The notes: a model not told the origin generated them from the letters alone. A stretch of 12,827 nucleotides of DNA from an uncultured Bacilli bacterium (GCA_947853365.1 CANTWQ010000108.1:1-12827); one strand, 5' to 3'. Positions 1-6,732 are shown, counted from the first letter of the stretch. A program made the numbers and translations.

Positions 1-1453
1 CTACTTTAAAATTTTCAACCAAATTAATCGCTTCTCCCATGTGATCATAATCCCCGTGCGTCAAAATCAAGTAATCTAAATGGGATACTTTTTTGGATTT
101 GAGAAACGATACCATTTGCTTTTGTTTATAACATCCTGTATCAATTAAAATCGTTTTGTCATCTAGTCTCATCCAAATACTATCGCCTTGACCTACATCT
201 AAGAAAACAACTTCATCAGTTCCTTTTGGGCCAGACAAAAGAAGAAAGGCAAAGATACATAAAAAAACGGCAAAGCGTTTGCGCTTTTGAAAAATAATCA
301 GTGCCAAAAACAGTAACGCGTAGGTAAGAACTAATATTGCAATCGATGGTTTGCCAAATAGAATGTTCATAGAAACTGTCGAAGATAACCATAATAACAA
401 TCGATCGAGTCCTGATACGATAATGGTCGTAATAGGAGTTAAAATAGGAATCGCAAATGTGATTAACACACTTGGAAATAAGAACATGGTGAGTAATGGT
501 GTCATCACTAGTTGAATGAAAGGAGATAATACATTGACTTCAAAATAAAAATAAATGGTTAAAGGAGCTTGAAATAGAAACATCCAGAGTGAAAAAGATA
601 ATAATTCTTTTATTTTCTTTTTCTTTTTCTTCTCCATCTTTCGCATGAGTAGAAATGCTACGGTGCTTAGAAGTGAAGCATAATAAAAACCAACACTAAA
701 TAATGCAAATGGATCGATCCATAAAGCAATAGAAATTGCCAGAAAGTTTTTAGCAAGACCATAGGTTTTGGACCGTGGTAACAAATGATAAATGAACGAT
801 CTGGTAAAAGCAAAATTAGGATACAGGAGATAAAAATATACGCTCAAGAAAAGCCACTTCATCCATTTAGGAAAAGAAAAACGCCGAAACAAAGAATCAA
901 TCAATACAATATGAGTTCCGGATACGCCCAATAGATGAATCAGTCCGGTTTGTTGATAAGCCGTTACGATGGCATCTTCCAATCTAGAAAAATCAGATAA
1001 TAATAAAGATGCCATGTAGCCTTCTAATGGATGATTGGCTATTTTCTGATATAGCCATTCTTTGATAGAGTCTTTGGGTCTTACTTCTAGAAACGTAACT
1101 TCTTCTAATTTTCCAATCACACCTTTTCCAAGCCAATAGGACTGGGGATTGAAAACATTAGGCATGGTCGCCTTTTCAATCTCAGCAACTGTCCCTTGGA
1201 AAGTTACCGTATCCTTTAATGTAATCGGTAATTCTTCGTCCGTTTCTATTAAGTACTTGTGATGATTGCTTTCGATGATGATTTGGTCTTGATAAGTTGT
1301 TTTTTTGATTTCGCGGACAGTTCCCGTTATTTTGAGCTTTCTTCCCACTTCTAATGGAATGTTATTTACATACCAAACACAAAGAATGATTGTGACAAGT
1401 AAAACAAGAAAAGAAAGAAGATTATAATGTGATTTTATCTTTGATGCTAGCAA
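1..1453 (-). CDS. comEC: ComEC/Rec2 DNA uptake channel, partial (C-terminus beyond the window)
   Basis: Forms the membrane channel that brings single-stranded DNA into the cell during transformation. About 484 codons read without interruption to the left edge. In order there is one N-terminal membrane helix, a soluble DUF4131-like (OB-fold) region at about residues 35-125, then a multi-helix competence domain opening with the signature GLIHLLGVSGTH. A metallo-beta-lactamase-like domain follows, with LDVGQGDS, ILIDTG and THGDYDHMG; the last carries the metal-binding His and Asp residues. The rest of that domain is cut off. No ATG fits the N-terminus. I chose TTG at 1453 because GGAGAAAG lies about 9 nt upstream and this keeps the first helix; it overlaps the end of comEA by 32 nt, suggesting translational coupling. 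The family is usually about 700-800 aa, so roughly a third is missing. Function is firm; the exact start is uncertain. Confidence 0.93.
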   Translation of the reverse strand, partial: MLASKIKSHYNLLSFLVLLVTIILCVWYVNNIPLEVGRKLKITGTVREIKKTTYQDQIIIESNHHKYLIETDEELPITLKDTVTFQGTVAEIEKATMPNVFNPQSYWLGKGVIGKLEEVTFLEVRPKDSIKEWLYQKIANHPLEGYMASLLLSDFSRLEDAIVTAYQQTGLIHLLGVSGTHIVLIDSLFRRFSFPKWMKWLFLSVYFYLLYPNFAFTRSFIYHLLPRSKTYGLAKNFLAISIALWIDPFALFSVGFYYASLLSTVAFLLMRKMEKKKKKKIKELLSFSLWMFLFQAPLTIYFYFEVNVLSPFIQLVMTPLLTMFLFPSVLITFAIPILTPITTIIVSGLDRLLLWLSSTVSMNILFGKPSIAILVLTYALLFLALIIFQKRKRFAVFLCIFAFLLLSGPKGTDEVVFLDVGQGDSIWMRLDDKTILIDTGCYKQKQMVSFLKSKKVSHLDYLILTHGDYDHMGEAINLVENFKV

Positions 1454-2180
1454 ACAGACTTTCTCCAATTCCGGAAACTTCTAATAATTGTTCGATGCTA
1501 GTAAAGGGATGTTCTTGCCGATAAGCAATGATCGCATCTGCTTTTACCTCGCCAATTCCCGGCAAGCGTTGCAATTCTTCTTTGGTTGCTTGATTGAGCG
1601 AGACAGGAAAAGAAGATTCTGGTAGGGTTTCATCATTCACATCGATGGTTTCATCATCCGTATCGACACATCCATCATTTGGAGGTTGTGACGTATCACA
1701 CAATTCCTGTTTTAAGGTTTCTTGTTCTTTGGTGTTGATAAAATTTACGACTTCTTCTTTGGTATAAATAATAATCACCATTTGATCTTCGACACGTTTG
1801 GATAGATTGATCATCGAGGTGTCTGCGGTATCTAACAGTCCTCCGGCTTCATAGATAACATCAATAATACGCATCGAATCATCGACAGCATATGTCCCAG
1901 GCGAAGTAACGGCCCCTTTGATATCGACCATCCATCCTTTGATCGATACGACAGATTCCGTCGCCTGAGGGGGACTTGGCGTAGGAGTTGAATCGTTCTC
2001 TACTGGAATTTCTTCTAATATAGGGCTTTCTAGTGGAATAATCTCTTCTTCTCTTTCACCTTCTAATTTAGGCAATCCATAGAAAAAGAATATCACTCCT
2101 CCCACTACCAGCAAAATACCACCGATTACTTTGATCCAAAAGGTCACAACTTCTTTGGGATTTAAATGTTTTATTGGCAT
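1422..2180 (-). CDS. comEA: ComEA competence DNA receptor
   Basis: Membrane-anchored receptor that binds double-stranded DNA outside the cell and passes it to ComEC. The 252 aa show a short cytoplasmic N-terminus and one membrane helix (about 13-34). A proline- and acid-rich spacer follows, then an SLBB domain (about 84-140, VDIKGAVTSPGTYAV). A second acidic linker (about 150-190) leads to a C-terminal double helix-hairpin-helix DNA-binding domain (about 194-252, LNQATKEELQRLPGIG and VSGIGE). The linker contains Cys161 and Cys171, the only cysteines in the protein, which could form a small disulfide loop outside the cell. ATG at 2180 has AAGGAGG 7 nt upstream. The gene lies 41 nt after ftsW and overlaps comEC. 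I see no comEB between comEA and comEC. Confidence 0.96.
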   Translation of the reverse strand: MPIKHLNPKEVVTFWIKVIGGILLVVGGVIFFFYGLPKLEGEREEEIIPLESPILEEIPVENDSTPTPSPPQATESVVSIKGWMVDIKGAVTSPGTYAVDDSMRIIDVIYEAGGLLDTADTSMINLSKRVEDQMVIIIYTKEEVVNFINTKEQETLKQELCDTSQPPNDGCVDTDDETIDVNDETLPESSFPVSLNQATKEELQRLPGIGEVKADAIIAYRQEHPFTSIEQLLEVSGIGESLFASIKDKITL

Positions 2181-2221
2181 AAAAAAACCTCCTTACAATT
2201 TACTATAAGCAAGAAGGCACT

Positions 2222-3394
2222 TTATTTCTTTTTATTTTTACTATTTTTTTGTTTTAATTCTTCCATTTTCGTTTCGATGTTAACTCTTTGTACAATCGCA
2301 AGGGCCAAAACGAGGCACATCGCGAAACTTCCTCCATAACTCATAAATGGTAGTGGCACTCCGGTTAATGGTAATAGGCCAAACAATCCAGTTAAGTTAA
2401 CGATGATATGAATAAAGATATAAGCACTGACGCCATAACACATCATGGCTCCACGGATCGTATAACTGCACTTGCCAATTTTGATAATCCGACCAATCAC
2501 AAAAAAATATAGAACAATAATTCCGGCGGATAAAATGAGTCCTAATTCTTCCATAATGACGGCAAAGATAGCATCGGTATGGGCCTCGGGCAAATAAAGA
2601 TATTTCTGCGTACTATTCCCTAGACCTACGCCAAATAAACCACCATTGTTAATGGCAATATAACTATTGCATACTTGATAGCCCGTTCCTCGTTGATCTG
2701 TATAACGACTACATGGATCAAAAAAATTCAATCGTTCCAATTGCCGATCCAACAGCAGCGTCCCTCCCGATGCAAAAATAGCCACCATTCCAACGATAAG
2801 CATGCCTCCACAAAGAAGTAAAATATTCGTTTTAATTTTTTTACTCACCGGAGATGCCAAAAATAGATAAAAAACAATAAAAGAAAAAATAAGCATCGTT
2901 CCCAAATCAGGTTGCACAAAAATCAAAGCGGCAATGATAATACCAATGCCAATTGGCAATAAACTGGTCATATATTTATCCAAATGATCTTTTTTTCTCT
3001 CGTAGTAACAAGCCATAAAAACAATCATGATCACTTTTGCAAATTCAGCCGGTTGAATACTGAAAAAACCCAAATCGATCCAACTGACCGCCTGATTTTG
3101 CATCGGTCCATAAATTAAAACATAGATAAGCATTCCAATAATACCAATGATTCCTATCACCGAAAAAGGCTCATAATTTTTCGTCTTTACTTGCATTAAA
3201 ATAAAAGCAGCGATAAAACTGATGGCCAAAAAGATAGATTGTTTCATAAAATACCGTGAGGGACTCGCCTTATTTTGCATATAAGCAATGACATTGGATG
3301 AAGAAAAAATCATAATCAAGCCTACTGCAAAAAGAAATATGGTCAAAAAGAAAAGAGGTTTATCCATGTATTTCCAAATTTTTTTGATACTCAA
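2222..3394 (-). CDS. ftsW: FtsW-type SEDS peptidoglycan glycosyltransferase
   Basis: SEDS-family polymerase that elongates glycan strands from lipid II, normally with a partner class B penicillin-binding protein; FtsW acts at the division septum. About 390 aa with some ten hydrophobic segments. Family signatures are present: WIDLG...IQPAEFAK, QPDLGTM, a GTGYQ...AINNGGLFGVGLG loop, PEAHTDAIFAVIMEELG containing the conserved catalytic Asp and the Glu-Glu pair, and LTGVPLPFMSYGGS near the C-terminus. The C-terminal tail is lysine-rich. The start is one of two TTG codons, at 3400 or 3394. I prefer 3394 because GAGGGTG then sits 7 nt upstream; ATG at 3367 is a weaker alternative. FtsW rather than RodA is suggested by the loop sequence, but the two are hard to separate by eye. 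It leads the comEA-comEC run, an unusual neighbour. Confidence 0.88.
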   Translation of the reverse strand: MSIKKIWKYMDKPLFFLTIFLFAVGLIMIFSSSNVIAYMQNKASPSRYFMKQSIFLAISFIAAFILMQVKTKNYEPFSVIGIIGIIGMLIYVLIYGPMQNQAVSWIDLGFFSIQPAEFAKVIMIVFMACYYERKKDHLDKYMTSLLPIGIGIIIAALIFVQPDLGTMLIFSFIVFYLFLASPVSKKIKTNILLLCGGMLIVGMVAIFASGGTLLLDRQLERLNFFDPCSRYTDQRGTGYQVCNSYIAINNGGLFGVGLGNSTQKYLYLPEAHTDAIFAVIMEELGLILSAGIIVLYFFVIGRIIKIGKCSYTIRGAMMCYGVSAYIFIHIIVNLTGLFGLLPLTGVPLPFMSYGGSFAMCLVLALAIVQRVNIETKMEELKQKNSKNKKK

Positions 3395-3426
3395 ATACAA
3401 TCACCCTCTTTTTATTTTCTAATAAT

Positions 3427-3435
3427 ATCATATCA
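3427..3435 (-). promoter_or_regulatory. Candidate extended -10 promoter for ftsW
   Basis: On the minus strand the sequence reads TGATATGAT, an extended -10 (TGn plus TATGAT), about 35 nt upstream of the ftsW start. No convincing -35 hexamer is visible, which is usual for extended -10 promoters. Inference from motif only. Confidence 0.4.
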
Positions 3436-3495
3436 CAGTTTCCGGGATTATTTAAGAGTTTTTAGGCGATTTTAATGGCAAATAGGAAAGAGTTA

Positions 3496-3515
3496 GAATA
3501 CTTTATATTAGATAA
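3496..3515 (+). promoter_or_regulatory. Upstream element shared with the cotZ-like gene (copy 1)
   Basis: GAATACTTTATATTAGATAA lies about 20 nt before the start of the YjcZ-like gene. A copy differing at one base lies upstream of the CotZ-family gene at 6124-6143. The core contains a dyad, TTAT-N5-ATAA. Its distance to the start codon fits a -10 region or an operator overlapping it. It does not match a sigma-factor consensus I can name with confidence. Confidence 0.5.
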
Positions 3516-3535
3516 CACATAAAGGAGGAATGAAT

Positions 3536-3718
3536 ATGTATTATTATGGTGGCGGTTCCTGCGGATGTAACAATAATTTCACACCTTGGTCATGGGGCTG
3601 TTGTAATAACGGCTTTGGATATGGCGGAGGTTTTGGAAATAATACATCTAGTTATGCAATCGTACTCGTTTTATTTATCTTATTAGTTATCGTGATCGGT
3701 TCTAGATGGTCACGTTAA
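3536..3718 (+). CDS. YjcZ-like small glycine-rich membrane protein (sporulation-associated)
   Basis: A 60-residue protein. The N-terminal half is rich in Gly, Asn, Tyr and Cys, with aromatic and glycine repeats and a GCGCNNN/GCCNNG pattern. The C-terminal half is one membrane helix with the sequence YAIVLVLFILLVIVIG. This helix closely resembles the tiny membrane protein family of Bacillus called YjcZ (FALIVVLFILLIIVG-like), whose members are linked to sporulation. I chose ATG at 3536 because AAAGGAGG lies 7 nt before it; ATG at 3530 is only 1 nt from the same site. It is a single-gene unit with a strong terminator after it. The shared upstream element with the coat gene at 6295 supports expression during sporulation. 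Molecular function unknown. Confidence 0.82.
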   Translation: MYYYGGGSCGCNNNFTPWSWGCCNNGFGYGGGFGNNTSSYAIVLVLFILLVIVIGSRWSR

Positions 3719-3729
3719 TCATCTAGGCC

Positions 3730-3759
3730 AAAAGAAAGAAAGTTTTTCTTTCTTTTTTT
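3730..3759 (+). terminator. Rho-independent terminator after the YjcZ-like gene
   Basis: An 11-bp stem, AAAGAAAGAAA with TTTCTTTCTTT, closes a 3-nt loop and runs into a T tract, starting 12 nt after the stop codon. The stem is AT-rich, so it may be weaker than its length suggests. Confidence 0.75.
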
Positions 3760-3796
3760 GCTTTTTTTTGTTAAAATATGGTCGTGGTGATTTACG

Positions 3797-4345
3797 ATGC
3801 TAAAAACAAAAGATATTTTAGATGAAAAAGATAAGCGTCTGCGCTTGGTCAGTGAGGAAGTTACCTTCCCTATGTCGGACGAAGATTTAAAATATATCGA
3901 TCTCATGGTAACTTATTTAACCGATAGTCAAATTGAAAAATTGGCCGAAAAATATGATTTACGACCAGGAATGGGAATGGCGGCCATTCAGTTAGGAATT
4001 CCCAAACGTTATATTACGATTGTTCACGAAGTAGAAGAAGGCGTATTTGATACTTACGTCGTTATCAATCCTAAAATCATTAGTAACTCTGTAGAAAAAA
4101 TCTATGTTGAGCAAGGAGAAGGATGCTTAAGTGTCAATCGTGATGTAGAGGGAATTGTTCCAAGATATGCCCGTGTTACTGTGGAAGGATACGATACCAA
4201 AGGACAAAAGATTCGTATTCGAGCACGAGAAGAACTGGCCATTGCCTTTCAACATGAGATTGATCATTTAAATGGAATTTTATTCTATGATCATATTGAT
4301 CTAAAAAATCCAATGAAAGATGCCGATCGGTATCGCGCAATTTAA
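3797..4345 (+). CDS. def: Peptide deformylase, type 2 (Gram-positive)
   Basis: Metalloenzyme that removes the N-formyl group from newly made proteins as they leave the ribosome. The 182 aa carry all three family motifs: motif I GMGMAAIQ (residues 58-65, with Gln65), motif II EGCLS (108-112, metal ligand Cys110), and motif III QHEIDH (152-157, ligands His153 and His157, catalytic Glu154). Motif I has Met where Leu is common, and Ile-Gln in place of the usual Pro-Gln. The length and the long N-terminus before motif I match the longer Gram-positive type 2 enzymes. ATG at 3797 follows GGTGA by 6-7 nt. It is transcribed alone and ends in a terminator shared with the convergent kinase gene. No fmt gene is next to it. 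Confidence 0.97.
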   Translation: MLKTKDILDEKDKRLRLVSEEVTFPMSDEDLKYIDLMVTYLTDSQIEKLAEKYDLRPGMGMAAIQLGIPKRYITIVHEVEEGVFDTYVVINPKIISNSVEKIYVEQGEGCLSVNRDVEGIVPRYARVTVEGYDTKGQKIRIRAREELAIAFQHEIDHLNGILFYDHIDLKNPMKDADRYRAI

Positions 4346-4366
4346 AAGATGGTTAGGCCATCTTTT
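4344..4366. terminator. Bidirectional terminator between def and the kinase gene
   Basis: AAAAGATGG pairs with CCATCTTTT around a 5-nt loop. The def stop codon is at its left end and the kinase stop codon lies in the loop, so both convergent transcripts can end here. The U tract is interrupted on the plus strand (TTTTCTT) and short on the minus strand. Confidence 0.75.
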
Positions 4367-5618
4367 CTTGTGGGTTCATGATTGGAAGAGATATGATAAC
4401 TGTCGTTCCCTCACCTAAAACGGAATGATATGTCATGGTTCCATGATGACGAGCGATAATTTCAAAAGATAGTGCCACTCCCAATCCAGTTCCATGTTGT
4501 TTGGTTGTATAGAACATTTCACTCATATGTGATAGGGTTTCTTCATCCATGCCCCGTCCAGTATCACGAATCATAATTTCCACAATATCGCCATTTTTCT
4601 TGATAGAGGCCTCCATATGTAATGGTCTCTTAGGATCCTTGGCTTCAATCGCATTTTTAAATAGATTCACTAATACTTGTTTTAGACGATTATAATCGCC
4701 ATAGTAATATAATTCATCATCGGGAATCATGGCTTGGAAATCAATTTTTTGTTCTTTAAATAATGGCTGTAATTCTAAAGTGGTCTCTTCCATTAGATAA
4801 TAGATATCCATAATATCTGGATCTATTTTAATTTTTGTATAATCCAGAAAATCATCCATCAGTACCAAAGTTCTTTCAATCTCACGTTTGACAATCGGTA
4901 AATACTTCTTTGTCTTCTCTGGATTAGAAGGATCAAACATGTCCAAATATCCTTTACAAACAGCGATAGGATTTTTTATTTCGTGAGTAATTTGAAATAA
5001 GGAATTACGCAAGGTCTTTTCTTTTTCCAATTCTTTTAGGGTTTGATTTAAACTGATGATATCTTCTCCCTTCTCGATCACATATAAAATTAAATAGCCC
5101 GTCGCATAAAACAAAATCATACTGAGTAATACTTCTGTAAAGTTTCGATAAAAAGGTTCTTTTGGATAAACAAAGAAGAATACTGTCATCGAATAGAAAA
5201 AGGATTTTAATAAAACAAAAATATCGATAACTCCACTTAACATAAGCCGTTTTTTTACAACAAAGGCATATACTACATAGTATGTAAGATACTCTAACAA
5301 AATAAAGAGCATGGGATATTTTAACGCTTGGATTTTAAACCCTCCGAGAACGAACGATAGAATCAAACAGGTTTTCTTTTTTCCTTTCAGATAACCGATT
5401 AACAGAGGAATATCTAATAAAACATTGGCACTTGTACAAAGATTACCATTTTGAAAGCGCAACAGAAGATAAAGCGATGTAAATAGTGCTAAACTACAAA
5501 ACAAACTGTCTTCTTTCTTACTGAGATTTTTTTGATACGCACTAAATAGCAAATAAACTAAGAATGGAAAGAGAATAAAAATAATATTTTCTAACAATAC
5601 TTCTAAGCATGTGAGCAC
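4353..5618 (-). CDS. Membrane sensor histidine kinase, KinB-like (orphan)
   Basis: Autophosphorylating sensor kinase of 421 aa. The N-terminal 180 residues hold about five or six membrane helices with little outside the membrane. A short coiled-coil linker (about 185-205) follows. The HisKA domain has its phosphoacceptor His212 in THEIKNP. The ATP-binding domain has the N box (NLFKNAIEA, 318-326), the G1 box (DTGRGMD, 352-358) and the G2 box (GTGLGVALS, 376-384). All catalytic residues are present. GTG at 5618 follows GAGGTG by 7 nt. There is no response regulator beside it. A multi-helix sensor of this shape without a partner resembles KinB, which feeds the Spo0A phosphorelay, and Spo0A-box-like repeats lie in its promoter. 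Kinase identity is firm; the sporulation role is inferred. Confidence 0.9.
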   Translation of the reverse strand: MLTCLEVLLENIIFILFPFLVYLLFSAYQKNLSKKEDSLFCSLALFTSLYLLLRFQNGNLCTSANVLLDIPLLIGYLKGKKKTCLILSFVLGGFKIQALKYPMLFILLEYLTYYVVYAFVVKKRLMLSGVIDIFVLLKSFFYSMTVFFFVYPKEPFYRNFTEVLLSMILFYATGYLILYVIEKGEDIISLNQTLKELEKEKTLRNSLFQITHEIKNPIAVCKGYLDMFDPSNPEKTKKYLPIVKREIERTLVLMDDFLDYTKIKIDPDIMDIYYLMEETTLELQPLFKEQKIDFQAMIPDDELYYYGDYNRLKQVLVNLFKNAIEAKDPKRPLHMEASIKKNGDIVEIMIRDTGRGMDEETLSHMSEMFYTTKQHGTGLGVALSFEIIARHHGTMTYHSVLGEGTTVIISLPIMNPQEKMA

Positions 5619-5642
5619 ACTTCTTCACCTCATTTTCATTCT

Positions 5643-5671
5643 ATGATAATTTTTTGTCGTCTTTTGTCGAA
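5643..5671 (-). promoter_or_regulatory. Candidate kinase promoter whose -35 overlaps a Spo0A-like box
   Basis: On the minus strand TATCAT (5648-5643) forms a plausible -10, and 17 bp upstream lies TTCGAC (5671-5666), a poor -35 that coincides with a TGTCGAA box on the other strand. A weak -35 covered by a 0A box is the arrangement known for Spo0A-activated sigma-A promoters. The start codon is 25 nt downstream of the -10. Confidence 0.45.
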
Positions 5672-5691
5672 AAACAGCAAAAAGCGACGAA
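5655..5691 (+). promoter_or_regulatory. Tandem Spo0A-box-like sequences at 10-bp spacing
   Basis: The plus strand contains TGTCGTC at 5655-5661, TGTCGAA at 5665-5671 (an exact match to the Spo0A-box core) and CGACGAA at 5685-5691 (5 of 7 matches). Their starts are 10 and then 20 bp apart, so all face the same side of the helix, as tandem 0A boxes do in known Spo0A targets. They occupy the kinase promoter region. Confidence 0.5.
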
Positions 5692-5697
5692 TTTTCT

Positions 5698-5726
5698 AAA
5701 AAAAAGAAGTAACCAAATTACTTCTT
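5698..5726 (-). terminator. Terminator of the EIIB-like gene
   Basis: Read on the minus strand, AAGAAGTAA pairs with TTACTTCTT around a 5-nt loop and continues into a run of T. The stop codon of the EIIB-like gene is inside the stem, so the kinase downstream probably has its own promoter. Confidence 0.85.
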
Positions 5727-6026
5727 CAAATCATCAATATATTTTTTTAACTGTTTTGAATTACTGCCGAGAATAATTTTTAATTGATGATCTATCTCGA
5801 CAATTCCTTTGGCGCCTAATTTTTGAATGGCCTCTTTATTCACCAACGATACATCTTTGAGGGTTACTTTAAATCTAGATAAATTGGTCTCGGTTTCTAA
5901 TATGTTATCTTTTCCGCCCAAATAATCTACTAATTTATTCATCTCGATGTGTGCGTCTTTTTTATTGGCTTTTAAAATTGCCAATACCACGATCAAAAAG
6001 AATAACGCTAATAGGAAATATTCCAT
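5718..6026 (-). CDS. Membrane-anchored PTS EIIB-like protein lacking the active-site Cys
   Basis: About 102 aa: one N-terminal membrane helix (about 3-19) followed by a cytoplasmic domain like the IIB domain of glucose-type PTS permeases. The domain follows the family pattern: YLGGKDNI, a strand ending RFKVTLKDVSLV, then IQKLGAKGIVE and LKIILGSNSKQL. In active IIB domains the segment reads Cys-x-Thr-Arg-Leu-Arg with a phosphorylated Cys. Here it reads Asn-Leu-Ser-Arg-Phe-Lys, and the protein has no cysteine at all, so it cannot pass phosphate in the usual way. There is no IIC or IIA partner nearby. It may have a regulatory or binding role. I chose ATG at 6026 because AGGTG lies 6 nt upstream; GTG at 6035 is an alternative. 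Confidence 0.78.
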   Translation of the reverse strand: MEYFLLALFFLIVVLAILKANKKDAHIEMNKLVDYLGGKDNILETETNLSRFKVTLKDVSLVNKEAIQKLGAKGIVEIDHQLKIILGSNSKQLKKYIDDLKK

Positions 6027-6045
6027 GTTTATCACCTACTTTTTC

Positions 6046-6074
6046 ATTATACAACAAATCATAGAAAGGGGCAA
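6046..6074 (-). promoter_or_regulatory. Sigma-A promoter of the EIIB-like gene
   Basis: On the minus strand TTGCCC (6074-6069), a 17-bp spacer and a perfect TATAAT (6051-6046) lie about 20 nt before the start codon. It looks like a vegetative promoter. Confidence 0.75.
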
Positions 6075-6123
6075 TGTTTTTATCGAAAGCTAGGTAGAAA
6101 TAACACACCAAATAAGGAAAAAT

Positions 6124-6143
6124 GAATACGTTATATTAGATAA
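6124..6143 (+). promoter_or_regulatory. Upstream element shared with the YjcZ-like gene (copy 2)
   Basis: GAATACGTTATATTAGATAA matches the element at 3496-3515 at 19 of 20 positions, including the TTAT-N5-ATAA dyad. Both copies are also preceded within 3-6 nt by AGGAAA. Here it sits about 150 nt before the start codon, so if it is a promoter the transcript has a long leader. Confidence 0.5.
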
Positions 6144-6167
6144 TAAATGAAATAAAATACCATAAAA

Positions 6168-6254
6168 ACAGGCTCTTTCAAAATGGCTTGGGTGAAAACT
6201 CGAAAGGAGTTTGTTACAGTTCCTGTATTTATTATCTTGTGGAATTTATATTCC
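6168..6254 (+). other. Hairpin-rich leader of the cotZ-like gene
   Basis: The 150 nt between the shared element and the coat gene hold no convincing gene but contain several short inverted repeats. AAACTC/GAGTTT closes a GAAAG loop (6196-6212), ACAG/CTGT lies at 6216-6226, and GGAAT/ATTCC closes a 4-nt loop (6241-6254). An alternative pairing joins ACAGGCTCTTTC (6168-6179) with GAAAGGAG (6202-6209) and CCTGT (6222-6226). No known riboswitch class is recognisable. Confidence 0.35.
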
Positions 6255-6294
6255 CTATTTTCTTGAAATGCATTTTATGGAAGGAGGAAATACG

Positions 6295-6732
6295 ATGTGT
6301 GATCAAAATAACACCACTAGAAATAACAATGATGGATGCAGTTGTTTTAATGATATTTTAAGTGTCATTTTAAAATTGCAAAAACGTGGTAGTCAAGTGG
6401 AAACTTGTCCGGAAGGTTGCGACAAACCTTTCTTAGGCCCTGTCCCTAGCTTTACTTGTTACAATACGAGACCCGTTACATTCTATCGTTGTTGCGATGG
6501 TGGGCAATGGATTATGCCATATACATTAAATGGTAGTGATGGAACGAGCAATGTCTTCCGTGTCGAAAACCTAGATGGATGTTGCTGTACATGCCGGGTT
6601 CTTGCCCCTAACCCTGATACGGCATCGAGTGATACGACACCTTATGTGGCAACCGATAGCTTCTTCACAATCAATTTATCTTGTGTAGGCATTTTAAAAT
6701 GTTTGCCAGACACTTATATTGCCTGTGCATAA
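6295..6732 (+). CDS. CotY/CotZ-family spore coat protein
   Basis: Cysteine-rich structural protein expected in the outermost coat (crust or exosporium base), where this family forms disulfide-linked lattices. The 145 aa contain 15 cysteines. Family pattern: CSCFNDILSVILKLQ, a CPEGC pair followed by KPFLGP, NTRPVTFY, then a central GCCCTC cluster and a C-terminal region rich in Thr, Ser and Pro. The order of CxxxC, the fLgP step and the NTRP segment matches CotY and CotZ of Bacillus. I chose ATG at 6295 because AAGGAGG lies 7 nt before it. The frame stays open back to a TTG at 6211, but that would add a hydrophobic stretch with no usable ribosome site. The gene is monocistronic and convergent with a cotO-like gene. 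CotY versus CotZ cannot be decided. Confidence 0.9.
   Translation: MCDQNNTTRNNNDGCSCFNDILSVILKLQKRGSQVETCPEGCDKPFLGPVPSFTCYNTRPVTFYRCCDGGQWIMPYTLNGSDGTSNVFRVENLDGCCCTCRVLAPNPDTASSDTTPYVATDSFFTINLSCVGILKCLPDTYIACA

Noticed and set aside
601..640. Low-complexity run of lysine codons in comEC that could be a repeat or frameshift site
   Set aside because: The frame continues correctly on both sides, and a lysine-rich cytoplasmic loop between membrane helices is normal.
1..1453. Possibility that comEC is a broken gene because it lacks an ATG start
   Set aside because: The frame is intact for 484 codons with all visible motifs, and a TTG with a suitable ribosome site is present; it is cut only by the window edge.
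3715..3906. Minus-strand ORF over the start of def
   Set aside because: Antisense to the conserved peptide deformylase frame, with no ribosome site; shadow of a real gene.
6183..6266. A 27-codon ORF (ATG 6183 to TGA) in the coat gene leader with a hydrophobic middle
   Set aside because: No ribosome binding site before the ATG; most likely chance in AT-rich leader DNA.
6211..6294. N-terminal extension of the CotZ-family protein from TTG 6211 (hydrophobic 28 residues)
   Set aside because: The AAAGGAG site is only about 1 nt from this TTG, while ATG 6295 has a well-placed AAGGAGG and gives a protein that begins like the family.
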